Assembly: GCF_001751365.1 (NCBI RefSeq)
Contig: NZ_LJGT01000040.1
Location: 911,696 to 975,695, forward strand
Source: Streptomyces abyssalis
Lineage (GTDB): Bacteria; Actinomycetota; Actinomycetes; Streptomycetales; Streptomycetaceae
Reading direction: 5' to 3'
Length of the DNA stretch: 64,000 nt
Numbering within the stretch: position 1 is the first letter of the stretch; every line of letters starts with the position of its first letter. The notes beneath the pieces were generated by a model. That model made no database searches. It was not told where the DNA came from and worked only from the letters and a program-made list of their open reading frames with translations. Shown in pieces: positions 48,778 through 57,160 of the stretch. Both the position numbers and the translations under genes were made by a program.

Positions 48778-51186
48778 TCACCCGGCGAACGCCGCCAGCA
48801 CCCCGGCCGTGAGCGCGGCGCGCTCCGTCATGCCGCCGACGGTCGTGTGCTCGGTGCGGGCGTGTGCGCCCCCACCGACCGCGCCCAGGCCGTCCAGCAC
48901 GGGCACGCCCGCCGCGAGCACGAAGTTGCCGTCGCTCGCACCGCCCACCGAGGTCTCCCGCAGATCCAGGCCGAGAGGCCCGGCGCAGGCGCGGGCCAGT
49001 GCGTAGAGGTGTGCCACCTGCGGAGTGCGTTCGAAGACCGGCCGGTTCCACTCGCCGGTGACCGTCACCTTCGTACGGGGATTCACCGGGCAGAGGGACG
49101 AGAGCGCCGCCTCCATCCTCTTCTGCTCGGCCGTGGAGGCCACCCGTATGTCGAAGTCGGCGACGGCCTGCCCGGCGGTGACGTTGCTGCGCGTACCGCC
49201 GTGCAGGACACCGACGTTGACGGTGGTGCCGGCCACCGGATCGCTCAACGCGCCCAGCCGCAGCACCTGGTGAGCGGCCTCCTCGACGGCGCTGGCTCCG
49301 GCCGCGGGGTCGAGTCCCGCGTGCGCCTCCACGCCGTCGACGGTCAGGCGGAAGAGGCCGACGCCCTTGCGGGCCGTCTTGACCGCGCCGCCGGCCGCCG
49401 CCTCGAAGACGAGCGCGGCACGCGAACCCGATGCCTCGGCCACTATGGCGTCGCTGGAGGCGAGGCTGCCGGTCTCCTCGTCCCCGTTCAGCATCAGCGT
49501 GCAGGCGGGGCGCGGCAGTCCGAGCGCGTCGAGTGCGCGAAGGGCCCAGACCGCCTGCACCAGCCCGGCCTTCATGTCGAAGACGCCGGGGCCGGTGATC
49601 TTCTCGCCGTCCCGCCGGAACGGCCACCGGGCGAGGGTGCCGGTGGGCCACACCGTGTCGTAGTGGGCGAGCAGAAGCACGGGCAGAGCCGTGGCGGCGG
49701 CGGGGGCCCCGCCGCCGTCCGGGTGGGCGTCCGCCGGTGCGTGGCCGGCGGCCGGGTAGCGGCGTACGACGACGTCGCCCGCGTCCTCGCGCTCCAGCCG
49801 CTCCTCGGTGACCCCCGCGGTGCCGGGCGCGCCGAGGGACTCGTCCAGCCAGCCGCGCAGCCACTCCAGACAGCTGCCGAGCTCCGCCCGGTCGTCGCTG
49901 GAGCTGCCGTGCGCGGTGTAGGCGGCGAGGTCCCGGACCATCTCCTCGCGGTGCGTCTCCAGCCACTGCCGTACGGAGCGGGCCTCGGCCGCGCTGAGCC
50001 GCGGTGCGGACGGCAGGCTGCCGGGGGCGGCGACCGCGTCCGGGCGGTCAGGTCCGTCCGGGGCCGGACTCGCAACCCTGGACGGCGGGTTGTGCGCCGC
50101 CGCGAGGCGGTCCAGGTCGTCCAGGCGTGACTCCGACATTCCGCCGGGATCCTGCTCCAGCTCCCGCAGCCCGTCGATGACGGCACGCAGCACGGGCGTC
50201 GCGATGCCCGCGCGCTCCGCCTCCTCGAACACGGTGGCGTAGTGCGTGGTCACCTCGACGGGACGGCGGCGCACCGCGATGTCGCGCCAGATGCCGCTGC
50301 GGTCCTTCGGCTGCGTGCGCAGCCATGCCGTGAGCCGGTCGGTGGCGGCGTCCCGTACGGCCGGGGGAGCGTTCCTGCCGAACGCCTGTGCCTCGAAGGC
50401 GTCGAAGGGCTCCAGCCGTACGTGCAGCGCTTCGGCGACCGCGAACACCTCACGCACCAGCGCGTACATCGCCCCGCGGTGACGGTCGATCAGTCCTGCC
50501 ATCGCGTCGTCCGCGAGCGACGTCGCCGCGAGCATCGCGCCGAAGCCCGCCTTCGCCCACAGATAGCCCTCGACGTTGTCGGTCGCGCGGGCCGGACCCC
50601 AGGCCTGAAGATCCTCGACCAGCCGGCGGACGCGCTCCGAGACCGGTGCGCCGCCGGGCTCGCCGACGACGAACGCGCCGGGTCCGCCGTCCCGGATGAC
50701 GCCCGGGGCCGTCACGTCCGCGAAGATGTTCACGAACGCGGCAAGGGTGCGCTCAGCGCCGACGTGTTCGGCGACGAGCGCCTCGTTGAAGCCGTTCTGT
50801 ACGGAGACGACGTAACCGCCGGGCGCGAGTCTCGGGGCGATCCAGCGCATCGCGTCGTCGGTGGCCTGCGCCTTGACGGCGAGCAGCACACGCGACAGCC
50901 GCCGGTCCTGCGGGCCGCCGTCGCTGTTGCCGTCACCGTCGCCGTCGCCGTCCGGGGGTCCGTCCGGCTGCCGGTCGTCGAACTCCTCGGGGGTCGTGGC
51001 GGACACGCGTACGGCGGTGAAGCGGCCGCCGCCGTGGTCCACCGTCAGGCCGTGCTCCCTGATCGCCGCGACGTGCCCGGCGTCGGAGTCGACGACGGTG
51101 ACGGGACGACCCGCGCGGGCGAGGCTGTGCGCGATGGTGCCGCCGATGGCTCCGCCGCCCACGACGGTGTACGCGTCGCCGCTCAT
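48778..51186 (-). CDS. Fusion: ketopantoate-reductase-like domain + M20 peptidase
   Basis: 802-residue two-domain enzyme. Residues 1-350 have a Rossmann start (VVGGGAIGGTIAHSLARAG), VLLAVKAQATDDA and VSVQNGFNE, as in ketopantoate reductase (PanE/ApbA) relatives. An Asp/Gly low-complexity insert lies near residue 80-95. Residues about 420-800 are an M20 metallopeptidase of the carboxypeptidase G2 kind: LLAHYDTVWPTGT, GPGVFDMKAG, NGDEETGS and the C-terminal HARTEHTT supply the two-zinc site. The open frame continues through the junction with no stop. The ATG at 51186 overlaps the SDR stop as ATGA. Last gene of a five-gene operon. I do not know a characterised protein of this design. Confidence 0.88.
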   Translation of the reverse strand: MSGDAYTVVGGGAIGGTIAHSLARAGRPVTVVDSDAGHVAAIREHGLTVDHGGGRFTAVRVSATTPEEFDDRQPDGPPDGDGDGDGNSDGGPQDRRLSRVLLAVKAQATDDAMRWIAPRLAPGGYVVSVQNGFNEALVAEHVGAERTLAAFVNIFADVTAPGVIRDGGPGAFVVGEPGGAPVSERVRRLVEDLQAWGPARATDNVEGYLWAKAGFGAMLAATSLADDAMAGLIDRHRGAMYALVREVFAVAEALHVRLEPFDAFEAQAFGRNAPPAVRDAATDRLTAWLRTQPKDRSGIWRDIAVRRRPVEVTTHYATVFEEAERAGIATPVLRAVIDGLRELEQDPGGMSESRLDDLDRLAAAHNPPSRVASPAPDGPDRPDAVAAPGSLPSAPRLSAAEARSVRQWLETHREEMVRDLAAYTAHGSSSDDRAELGSCLEWLRGWLDESLGAPGTAGVTEERLEREDAGDVVVRRYPAAGHAPADAHPDGGGAPAAATALPVLLLAHYDTVWPTGTLARWPFRRDGEKITGPGVFDMKAGLVQAVWALRALDALGLPRPACTLMLNGDEETGSLASSDAIVAEASGSRAALVFEAAAGGAVKTARKGVGLFRLTVDGVEAHAGLDPAAGASAVEEAAHQVLRLGALSDPVAGTTVNVGVLHGGTRSNVTAGQAVADFDIRVASTAEQKRMEAALSSLCPVNPRTKVTVTGEWNRPVFERTPQVAHLYALARACAGPLGLDLRETSVGGASDGNFVLAAGVPVLDGLGAVGGGAHARTEHTTVGGMTERAALTAGVLAAFAG

Positions 51187-52118
51187 ACGGTGCTTCCTTC
51201 CGTCTCGTCGTGCGTGGCGTGCGCCGGTTCCGGGGGCTCCGGGGGCCACAGCCGTGGCAGGTGGCCCGCGCCCGTGCCGGAGCCGCCGTCGACGCGGAGG
51301 ATCTCGCCGGTGATCCAGGCGGCCTCCTCGCCCGCGATCCAGCGCACGGCGAGCGCGATGTCCCGCGGAGTGCCGGGCCGGCCGAGGGGGTTGGCGGACA
51401 CGGCCGCCGCGTACCGGGGCGCCACCGGATTGCAGCCGCTGCCGACCGGTACGAAGCCGGGGCTGACCGCGTTGACGCGGATGCCGTGCGGGCCGAGTTC
51501 GAGGGCCGCCGCCCGCGTCGCCATCTCCAGCGCCGCCTTCGAAGCGGCGTACGGGCCGCCGCCGGGACGCGCCCGCAGCGCAGCGCCCGAGGAGATGCTG
51601 ACAACCGACGCCGGACGGGACGCCGCCACCGCGCGGCGGGCCAGCGCGGCCGTGGCCAGCGCCGGGGCGCGGGTGTTGAGGGCGAAGATCCGGTCCCACA
51701 GTCCGGCACCGGCTGCTTCGGCACGGGTGGCGGGGCTTTCCTGCCTGGCGCCGTCCAAGTCCGCTTCCGTCTCCCGGTCCGCTGCGCCGTCCAAGTCCCA
51801 GTCCGCGTCCACGTCCGCGTCCACGTCGATCATGTCGAGCGACGGGTAGATGCCGGCGGCGTTGACGAGGACGTCGATGCCGCCGCGCGAGTCCCAGGCG
51901 CGGCGTACCGCCTCACCCGGGCCACGTGTGTCCGCCAGGTCCACGCACACCTGCCCGGCGTCCAGCGCCGACGCCGCCGCGGCGAGCCCGCCGGGGTCGA
52001 CGTCGACGAGGGTCAGCCCGGTTCCGGCGTCCCCGGCGAAGGCCTCCGCGACGGCACGGCCGATGCCTCCGGCCGCGCCGGTCACCAGGACGTGCCTGGA
52101 CCCGGGGGCCCGCCCCAT
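51183..52118 (-). CDS. SDR-family dehydrogenase
   Basis: 311-residue short-chain dehydrogenase. Cofactor motif TGAAGGIGRA, NAG motif in VLVNAAGIYPS, catalytic Ser in VSISSGAA, and Tyr/Lys in YAASKAALEM. About 40 residues of Asp/Ala/Glu-rich sequence are inserted after the NAG region (encoded near 51715-51830), longer than normal for the family. The ATG at 52118 overlaps the transporter stop by one base (TGATG), and the stop overlaps the fusion gene start. It probably oxidises or reduces an intermediate of the operon's pathway. Confidence 0.92.
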   Translation of the reverse strand: MGRAPGSRHVLVTGAAGGIGRAVAEAFAGDAGTGLTLVDVDPGGLAAAASALDAGQVCVDLADTRGPGEAVRRAWDSRGGIDVLVNAAGIYPSLDMIDVDADVDADWDLDGAADRETEADLDGARQESPATRAEAAGAGLWDRIFALNTRAPALATAALARRAVAASRPASVVSISSGAALRARPGGGPYAASKAALEMATRAAALELGPHGIRVNAVSPGFVPVGSGCNPVAPRYAAAVSANPLGRPGTPRDIALAVRWIAGEEAAWITGEILRVDGGSGTGAGHLPRLWPPEPPEPAHATHDETEGSTV

Positions 52119-53440
52119 CAGTCGAACTCCTTGTTCTTCGTCTCCGGCATGGTCAGGTAGACGACCAGCGAGACCAGAGCGGCCCCCGCGACGTACAGCC
52201 ACACCATCCCGCCGTGACCGGCGTCGTTGAGCCAGGTCGTGACGTAGGGAGCCGTCCCGCCGAAGAGGGCGACGGCGAGGGCGTACGGCAGTGCGATGCC
52301 GGTGGCCCGCACCTCCGGCGGGAACTGCTCGGCCATGATCACCGCGCAGTTCGCGGAGTAGCCGAGGATCAGCAGCATGCCGGTCAGCTGTACGAAGAAA
52401 AGGCTGGCGAAGCTGTTGCTGAGCAGGTGCAGCAGTGGCCAGGACAGTACGACGAAACCGCCGGCGAAGCCCGCCATCGTGGGCTTGCGCCCGATGCGGT
52501 CCGACAGCTTCCCCACGAACGGCAGCAGCGAGATGAAGATCGCCAGGCAGAGGGTCTGCGACAGCAGCGCCTTGTCCATGGGTATGCCGGTCGCGAGGTT
52601 CGCGTACGTCGGCAGATATGTGATCCACACGTAGTACGTGAGAGTGCCGGCGATGGTGATGCCGACGACGCGCAGCGCGGCGAGCGGGTGTTCGCGGAAC
52701 ATCGCGGCGAGCGGATTGCGGCGCGAACGTCCGCTCTGCGCCGCCTTGTTGAAGGAGTCGGTGTCCTCGACGGAGACGCGCAGCCACAGCCCGACGAGGC
52801 CGAGCAGACCGCCGATGACGAATGCGAGGCGCCAGCCCCAGGAGTGCAGCGCGTCGTCGCTGAGCGTCGAGGTGAGCACCGTGCCCATCAGCGACGCGAT
52901 GAGCGTGCCCGCGCCGACGGAGACCTGCTGCCAGGACCCTGCGAACGCGCGCCGCCCGGCCGCCGCGGACTCCACCAGGAAGGCCGAGGAGGAACCGAAC
53001 TCGCCGCCCGCCGAGAAGCCCTGCAGAAGCCGGGCCAGGAGCAGCACGACGGGCGCGGCGACGCCGATCGTCCCGTAACCGGGGGTCAGGGCGATCACGA
53101 AGGACGCCCCGGCCATCAGCCCGACGGTGAGCGTGAGGCCCTTCTTGCGGCCGAAGCGGTCCGCGTACGCGCCGAGCACGGCGGCGCCCACGGGCCGTAC
53201 GACGAAGCCGACGGCGAAGACGGCGAGCGTGGAGAGCAGTGCGACGGCGCCCTCGGCCTTCGGGAAGAACACCTCCGAGATGACCTTCACGAAGATCGAG
53301 TAGAGCGCCCAGTCGACCCACTCGACCGTGTTGCCGACCGTGCCGGCCAGGATCGCCTTGCGCTGGGCGCGCGTGAGCCTGCCCGTGGGCGGCGGTGCGC
53401 CGCCGGGACCGGTGGACGCGGGAGAGGTGCCGGTGCTCAT
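52118..53440 (-). CDS. MHS-family (metabolite:proton symporter) transporter
   Basis: 440-residue MFS transporter with twelve helices. The start GTVGNTVEWVDWALYS and the motif YADRFGRKKGLTLTVG mark the MHS branch (ShiA, ProP, KgtP relatives), which imports organic acids or zwitterions with protons. GFSAGGEFGSSSAFLVE is typical. The ATG at 53440 overlaps the NodB-type hydrolase stop by one base. As the only transporter of the operon it probably brings in the substrate. Confidence 0.94.
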   Translation of the reverse strand: MSTGTSPASTGPGGAPPPTGRLTRAQRKAILAGTVGNTVEWVDWALYSIFVKVISEVFFPKAEGAVALLSTLAVFAVGFVVRPVGAAVLGAYADRFGRKKGLTLTVGLMAGASFVIALTPGYGTIGVAAPVVLLLARLLQGFSAGGEFGSSSAFLVESAAAGRRAFAGSWQQVSVGAGTLIASLMGTVLTSTLSDDALHSWGWRLAFVIGGLLGLVGLWLRVSVEDTDSFNKAAQSGRSRRNPLAAMFREHPLAALRVVGITIAGTLTYYVWITYLPTYANLATGIPMDKALLSQTLCLAIFISLLPFVGKLSDRIGRKPTMAGFAGGFVVLSWPLLHLLSNSFASLFFVQLTGMLLILGYSANCAVIMAEQFPPEVRATGIALPYALAVALFGGTAPYVTTWLNDAGHGGMVWLYVAGAALVSLVVYLTMPETKNKEFD

Positions 53441-54417
53441 CAGGGGCGCTCCGTCGGTGAGGTGGGTGGGGTGTCGGTGGCCGGTGCGGTGCCGGGGGTG
53501 GGTGCGGCGGGCCGGGCGAGCTGTTCGCGTGCCGCGCGGGCCAACTGGTCGTGGGTGGCGAACCAGACGTCGCGGTGGCCGCCGATGTGGTCCAGCAGTT
53601 CGCGCAGGATCACCAGGCGCGACCGGTGGCCGATCACGTGCGGGTGGAGGGTGAGCTGGAAGACCCCGCCCTCGCGGTAGGCCGCGTCGAACTCGTCCTT
53701 CCAGATCTCCAGCACGTCCCGCGGGCGGGTGTAGGGGCGCAGCGCGCCGAAGCGGTCCATCGTGAAGTACGGGGCGTCGTCGCGGATCCAGTCCACGGGG
53801 ATCTCCACCAGGCCGGTCGCCGTGCCGTTCGCCAGCACCTCGTACGGTTCGTCGTCGGCCATGAGGGACGAGTCGTAGAGGAAGCCGAGATCGAGGACCG
53901 TCTGCAGCGTGGAGCCGGAGAAGTCCCAGGAGGGGGTGCGGATTCCGGTGGGCGTACGCCCGGTGATGTCGGAGAGCGTCTCCAGGGCGCGGAGGATCAG
54001 CGTCTGCTCGTCCTCGGCGCCGAGCAGGGTGTTCCGCTCGTGGATCCAGCCGTGCACGCCGACCTCGTGGCCCTCGTGCACGTAGCGCCGTGCCTCGTCG
54101 GGGTGGAGGAGGGCGGAGACGGCGGGCATGAAGAACGTCGCGGGCGCGCCGTAGCGCTCCAGCAGCTCCAGCACTCGCCCGGCGCCCTTACGTGCTCCGT
54201 ACTCGCCCTGCGCGAGGAGGCCGGGGCTGGTCTCGCCGTCGCGGAGCGGGATCGTCTCGTGGTCGGAGTCGAAGGAGAGCGCCACCGCGGCCCGTGCCCC
54301 GTCCGGCCAGCTGGGCGGGAGCAGCCCGCGCCCGGTTCGTACGGCGTCGACGTGGCCACGCCAGACGGACTCGGGCCACTGCCACGACGGGGTGGACCGG
54401 TGATCGTGAGCGGACAT
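53440..54417 (-). CDS. NodB/polysaccharide-deacetylase-family hydrolase
   Basis: 325-residue metal hydrolase with the NodB barrel. The metal aspartate region reads ALSFDSDHETIP, the His pair lies in VGVHGWIHERN, and RTPSWDFSG carries the conserved Arg. There is no signal peptide, so it acts in the cytoplasm. That, the FDxDxE pattern and the catabolic neighbours resemble the PuuE allantoinase and cyclic-imidase branch more than cell-wall deacetylases. Opening of an imide or amide ring of the imported compound is a fair guess. The start is at 54417. Second gene of the operon after the Lrp regulator. Confidence 0.88.
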   Translation of the reverse strand: MSAHDHRSTPSWQWPESVWRGHVDAVRTGRGLLPPSWPDGARAAVALSFDSDHETIPLRDGETSPGLLAQGEYGARKGAGRVLELLERYGAPATFFMPAVSALLHPDEARRYVHEGHEVGVHGWIHERNTLLGAEDEQTLILRALETLSDITGRTPTGIRTPSWDFSGSTLQTVLDLGFLYDSSLMADDEPYEVLANGTATGLVEIPVDWIRDDAPYFTMDRFGALRPYTRPRDVLEIWKDEFDAAYREGGVFQLTLHPHVIGHRSRLVILRELLDHIGGHRDVWFATHDQLARAAREQLARPAAPTPGTAPATDTPPTSPTERP

Positions 54418-54543
54418 GATGCCTCGCAGGGGCTCGGGAATCGGGCCTGGGAATCGGGGCTCGGTTTCGGGGCTCGTACGTACGGAGGGGCCGGGGTGCC
54501 GGGGTCGCCGGGGGTCGGCCGGGGCGTCGGCCAGGGGTGACCC

Positions 54544-55551
54544 CTAGGCCTCGAACTGGTCCATGCGGGTCCACGCGCCCTTGAGCGTGACGAGATGGAG
54601 CGTGACGTCCGAGCCGTTGAGGCCCGGCAGCGCGCCGATGACCTCGTCGGTGTAGCGGAAGAGATCGGTGCGGCGCGGCAGCACCATGTGGCCGACCAGG
54701 TTGAACCGGCCCGTGGCCGCCGCGAGGAACTTCGTCCCCGGATGCTTGGCGAGCTGCCTGCCGGCGGCCTCCAGTCGTCCGGGGTCGATGGAGAGCCAGA
54801 GCATGAACTCGGCCTCGTAGCCGAGCAGCGCCGGCTCCGCGAGGGTGCGGAACTGCAGGCAGCCCCGGCCGACCATGCGGTCCAGCGCACGGGCCACGCT
54901 GGACTCGCCGCGGTCGAGGTTGCGGGCGATGGTCGTGACGGGAAGCCGTCCGTCCGTCGCGAGTTCACCGACGACGGCGCGTTCGAGTTCGGTGAGCGGC
55001 TGCGGGGCCTTGTCCCAGTCGACCCGCTCGTACGCGGGTGACCGCGCGGGACGGAGGTCGGCCACCGCCTCCTCGGGCAGCAGCCCCGTGTCCCACATCG
55101 CCGCCGAGGTGAAGGTGCGGATGACGGCGACGTGCTCGGTGCCGGCGATGAGGTGGGCGCCCGGCAGATCGGTGTAGAGCAGCCGCAGCAGCTCTTCGTT
55201 GTCGCGGGCGACGAAGTCGACGATCAGGTCGGCGGTGCCCGTGACGAGCGCGAGGAACCGGGCTTCCGGGCACTCGGCCAGCAGTTCCGCGAGCTCCAGC
55301 CCCTTGCCGGGGCGCGCCTGCACGCGCACCAGCATCGATGAGCCGCCGCCGGTGCGGTCCAGCTCGACGGCGCCGACGACGTGGAGGAGCTTGCGCTCGC
55401 GCAGGGTGTTGAAGCGGCGCTGGGCGGTGGATTCGCTCGTCTCCGCCCAGCGGGCTATGCCTGCCCAGGGCGCACGGCCGTTGAGCTGGAGCGCCGCGAT
55501 GATGCGGCGATCCAGCGCATCGATCATGTCGGCGCTCGCTCGCGGGGTCAT
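54544..55551 (-). CDS. Lrp/AsnC-family regulator with two tandem modules
   Basis: 335-residue regulator made of two Lrp-like halves, each with a helix-turn-helix and a ligand (RAM-type) domain. The first starts IDALDRRIIAALQLNGRAPW and the second TELERAVVGELATDGRLPVTTIARNL. Such doubled Lrp proteins usually control adjacent amino-acid or amide catabolism. The ATG at 55551 has no clear ribosome site and may be leaderless; TTG 55587 and ATG 55527 are alternatives. It begins the operon, with 126 bases before the hydrolase gene that hold a short imperfect repeat (GGGCTCGG/GGAATCGG) near 54428-54475. Confidence 0.9.
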   Translation of the reverse strand: MTPRASADMIDALDRRIIAALQLNGRAPWAGIARWAETSESTAQRRFNTLRERKLLHVVGAVELDRTGGGSSMLVRVQARPGKGLELAELLAECPEARFLALVTGTADLIVDFVARDNEELLRLLYTDLPGAHLIAGTEHVAVIRTFTSAAMWDTGLLPEEAVADLRPARSPAYERVDWDKAPQPLTELERAVVGELATDGRLPVTTIARNLDRGESSVARALDRMVGRGCLQFRTLAEPALLGYEAEFMLWLSIDPGRLEAAGRQLAKHPGTKFLAAATGRFNLVGHMVLPRRTDLFRYTDEVIGALPGLNGSDVTLHLVTLKGAWTRMDQFEA

Positions 55552-55800
55552 GGGCCGGACGTTAGGCAGCGGCTCCGGGAGCGTCAATGCCGGAATTCTT
55601 CATTCAGAGCCTGATCAAGCCTGTGATCCGCCGTGTGCGGACTAATGAGGGAAGAGAACAGCCAGTCTTCGCGCCTGTGTGACCTCCGTTACGGCATGGG
55701 GGATTCCGGCGGAAGAATTTCCGGGAAGTCGCTTGTCAGGGGCCTGCCGGAGGTCTGGCGCCGCACGTCCGCGCCCGTCCGGGTGCGGGACAATGGCCCC

Positions 55801-56238
55801 ATGACCGAACGGAAGCCGCCGGGCATCAACTTCGAGTCCTGGGTCGACAGGCAGATCCGCGAGGCGGAGGAGCGCGGGGCCTTCGCCGATCTTCCGGGCG
55901 CGGGCAGGCCGCTGCGGGACGGGAACGCCCCGTACGACGAGAACTGGTGGCTGAAGCAGAAGATGCGCGACGAAGGTCTGTCCCATCTGCCGCCCACTCT
56001 CGCGCTGCGCAAGGAGGCCGAGGACGCGCTGAAGGCGGCCTCCCGCGCACGGTCGGAGAAGGAGGTGCGGCGGATCGTCGGCGGGATCAACGACAAGATC
56101 CGCGAGGCCATCCGGCGTCCGCTGTCCGGCCCGCCGCTGAACCTCACGCCGTACGACGTGGAAGGCGTCGTGGCCGAATGGCGCGAGGGCCGGGACAGCC
56201 AGGCCCGGGACCGCGAGGAGAGCGGCCCCGGCGCCTGA
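55801..56238 (+). CDS. DUF1992-domain protein
   Basis: 145-residue soluble protein matching DUF1992. The conserved core is NFESWVDRQIREAEERGAF, DLPGAGRPL and ENWWLKQKMRDEGLS. It is related to the C-terminal part of eukaryotic DNAJC28 and of unknown function in bacteria. The ATG at 55801 matches the family start; the open frame reaches further up but without support. It is divergent from the Lrp gene. The first 160 bases upstream are free of genes. Confidence 0.9.
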   Translation: MTERKPPGINFESWVDRQIREAEERGAFADLPGAGRPLRDGNAPYDENWWLKQKMRDEGLSHLPPTLALRKEAEDALKAASRARSEKEVRRIVGGINDKIREAIRRPLSGPPLNLTPYDVEGVVAEWREGRDSQARDREESGPGA

Positions 56239-56574
56239 CTCCGGCGTCGCGGGTGCGGCTGAGGACGGTCCGCGAAGTCCCGCCCCGGACTCCGTCCGGG
56301 CGGGGGTGCCCGGGGGCACGCTCTGGCTGCGCCGGGGACCCCGCCCAGGCCGGAGGCTCTGGGGGCCGGCGAGGGGGAGTGCCCCAGCGCTCTCGCCCCC
56401 TGGGCCCGGAGGCCCGGGTGGTGCACCACTCTCCGCCTTGCACCTCCCAGTACCGCTGGGATGGAGGTCCCCCGGCCGTGCCAGGGGGAGCGCCCCCGGC
56501 GCGCACAAGACCCCGCGGCCCCGCCCTACCGGGGGCAGCATCCCGGGCCGGAAGACCCCGCGGCCCCGCCCTAC
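56239..56574. repeat. GC-rich REP-like intergenic repeats
   Basis: 330 bases between the DUF1992 gene and the 99-residue protein, filled with short inverted G/C blocks (for example CCCCGG/CCGGGG pairs around 56280-56360 and 56400-56500). A 23-base direct repeat occurs at 56507-56529 and again at 56552-56574; the second copy ends in the stop codon of the small gene. Such palindromic spacer elements are frequent in Streptomyces. Confidence 0.55.
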
Positions 56575-56870
56575 TTGGCGGGTGCGCCCTGCGGCAGCAG
56601 CGAACGGACCAGCCCGCACGTCGTGCCGGACGGCGGCCGTACGCCGATGCGGGCCGCCGTGCGGCGGATCGTGTGGTCACGGGCCTGACGCGGCGTGTAG
56701 ACACCCGAGTCGAGCAGGGCGATGGCTATGCGCATCGCCTTCAACTGGCGGTTGTGCGAGACATACCACTCGCGCGGGCGGCCGGCCGGAAGCCGCCTCC
56801 TGGGTGCGGAGGCGGACGGGAAGGCAAGCGGCAGAGGGGGATTCGGAGTGCTGGCTGTGGCTGCGGTCAT
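56571..56870 (-). CDS. Conserved actinobacterial 99-residue protein
   Basis: 99-residue protein with a low-complexity start and a conserved core REWYVSHNRQLKAMRIAIALLDSG followed by YTPRQARDHTIRRTAARIGV and CGLVRSLL. The basic helical core looks able to bind nucleic acid. I recall close relatives as hypothetical proteins in Streptomyces; the function is unknown. The ATG at 56870 has GGAGG seven bases upstream, which supports it as a real gene. It is divergent from the sulfatase gene. Confidence 0.78.
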   Translation of the reverse strand: MTAATASTPNPPLPLAFPSASAPRRRLPAGRPREWYVSHNRQLKAMRIAIALLDSGVYTPRQARDHTIRRTAARIGVRPPSGTTCGLVRSLLPQGAPAK

Positions 56871-57160
56871 CGGCGACCTCCGTGAACGTCGTTACGTGGG
56901 TGACGTGTTGACGTACTGGCGTGGCGACACGCGCTGACTGGCGACGTGCTGACGTGGTGAACAGGCCCTGGAATCCGCGTCGTTCTGGTTCCCAGAATAC
57001 CGCCCGGCACTGACAACGAAGCCGCTGACATCCCTGGTCACAAGGGATGCCCGGCGTCCCGGCCGGTGCGCTGACCGCATCCGTACGCTGCCTTCACACT
57101 CCTCGAACACACCTGTCCGATGCTGGCTCCGAAGGGACCGACGAGGAGAGGGGGAAGGCG

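Noticed and set aside
50090..50100. Split of the PanE-M20 frame into two genes at the junction
   Set aside because: There is no stop codon or frameshift at the junction and no start with a ribosome site for a separate M20 gene; kept as a fusion.
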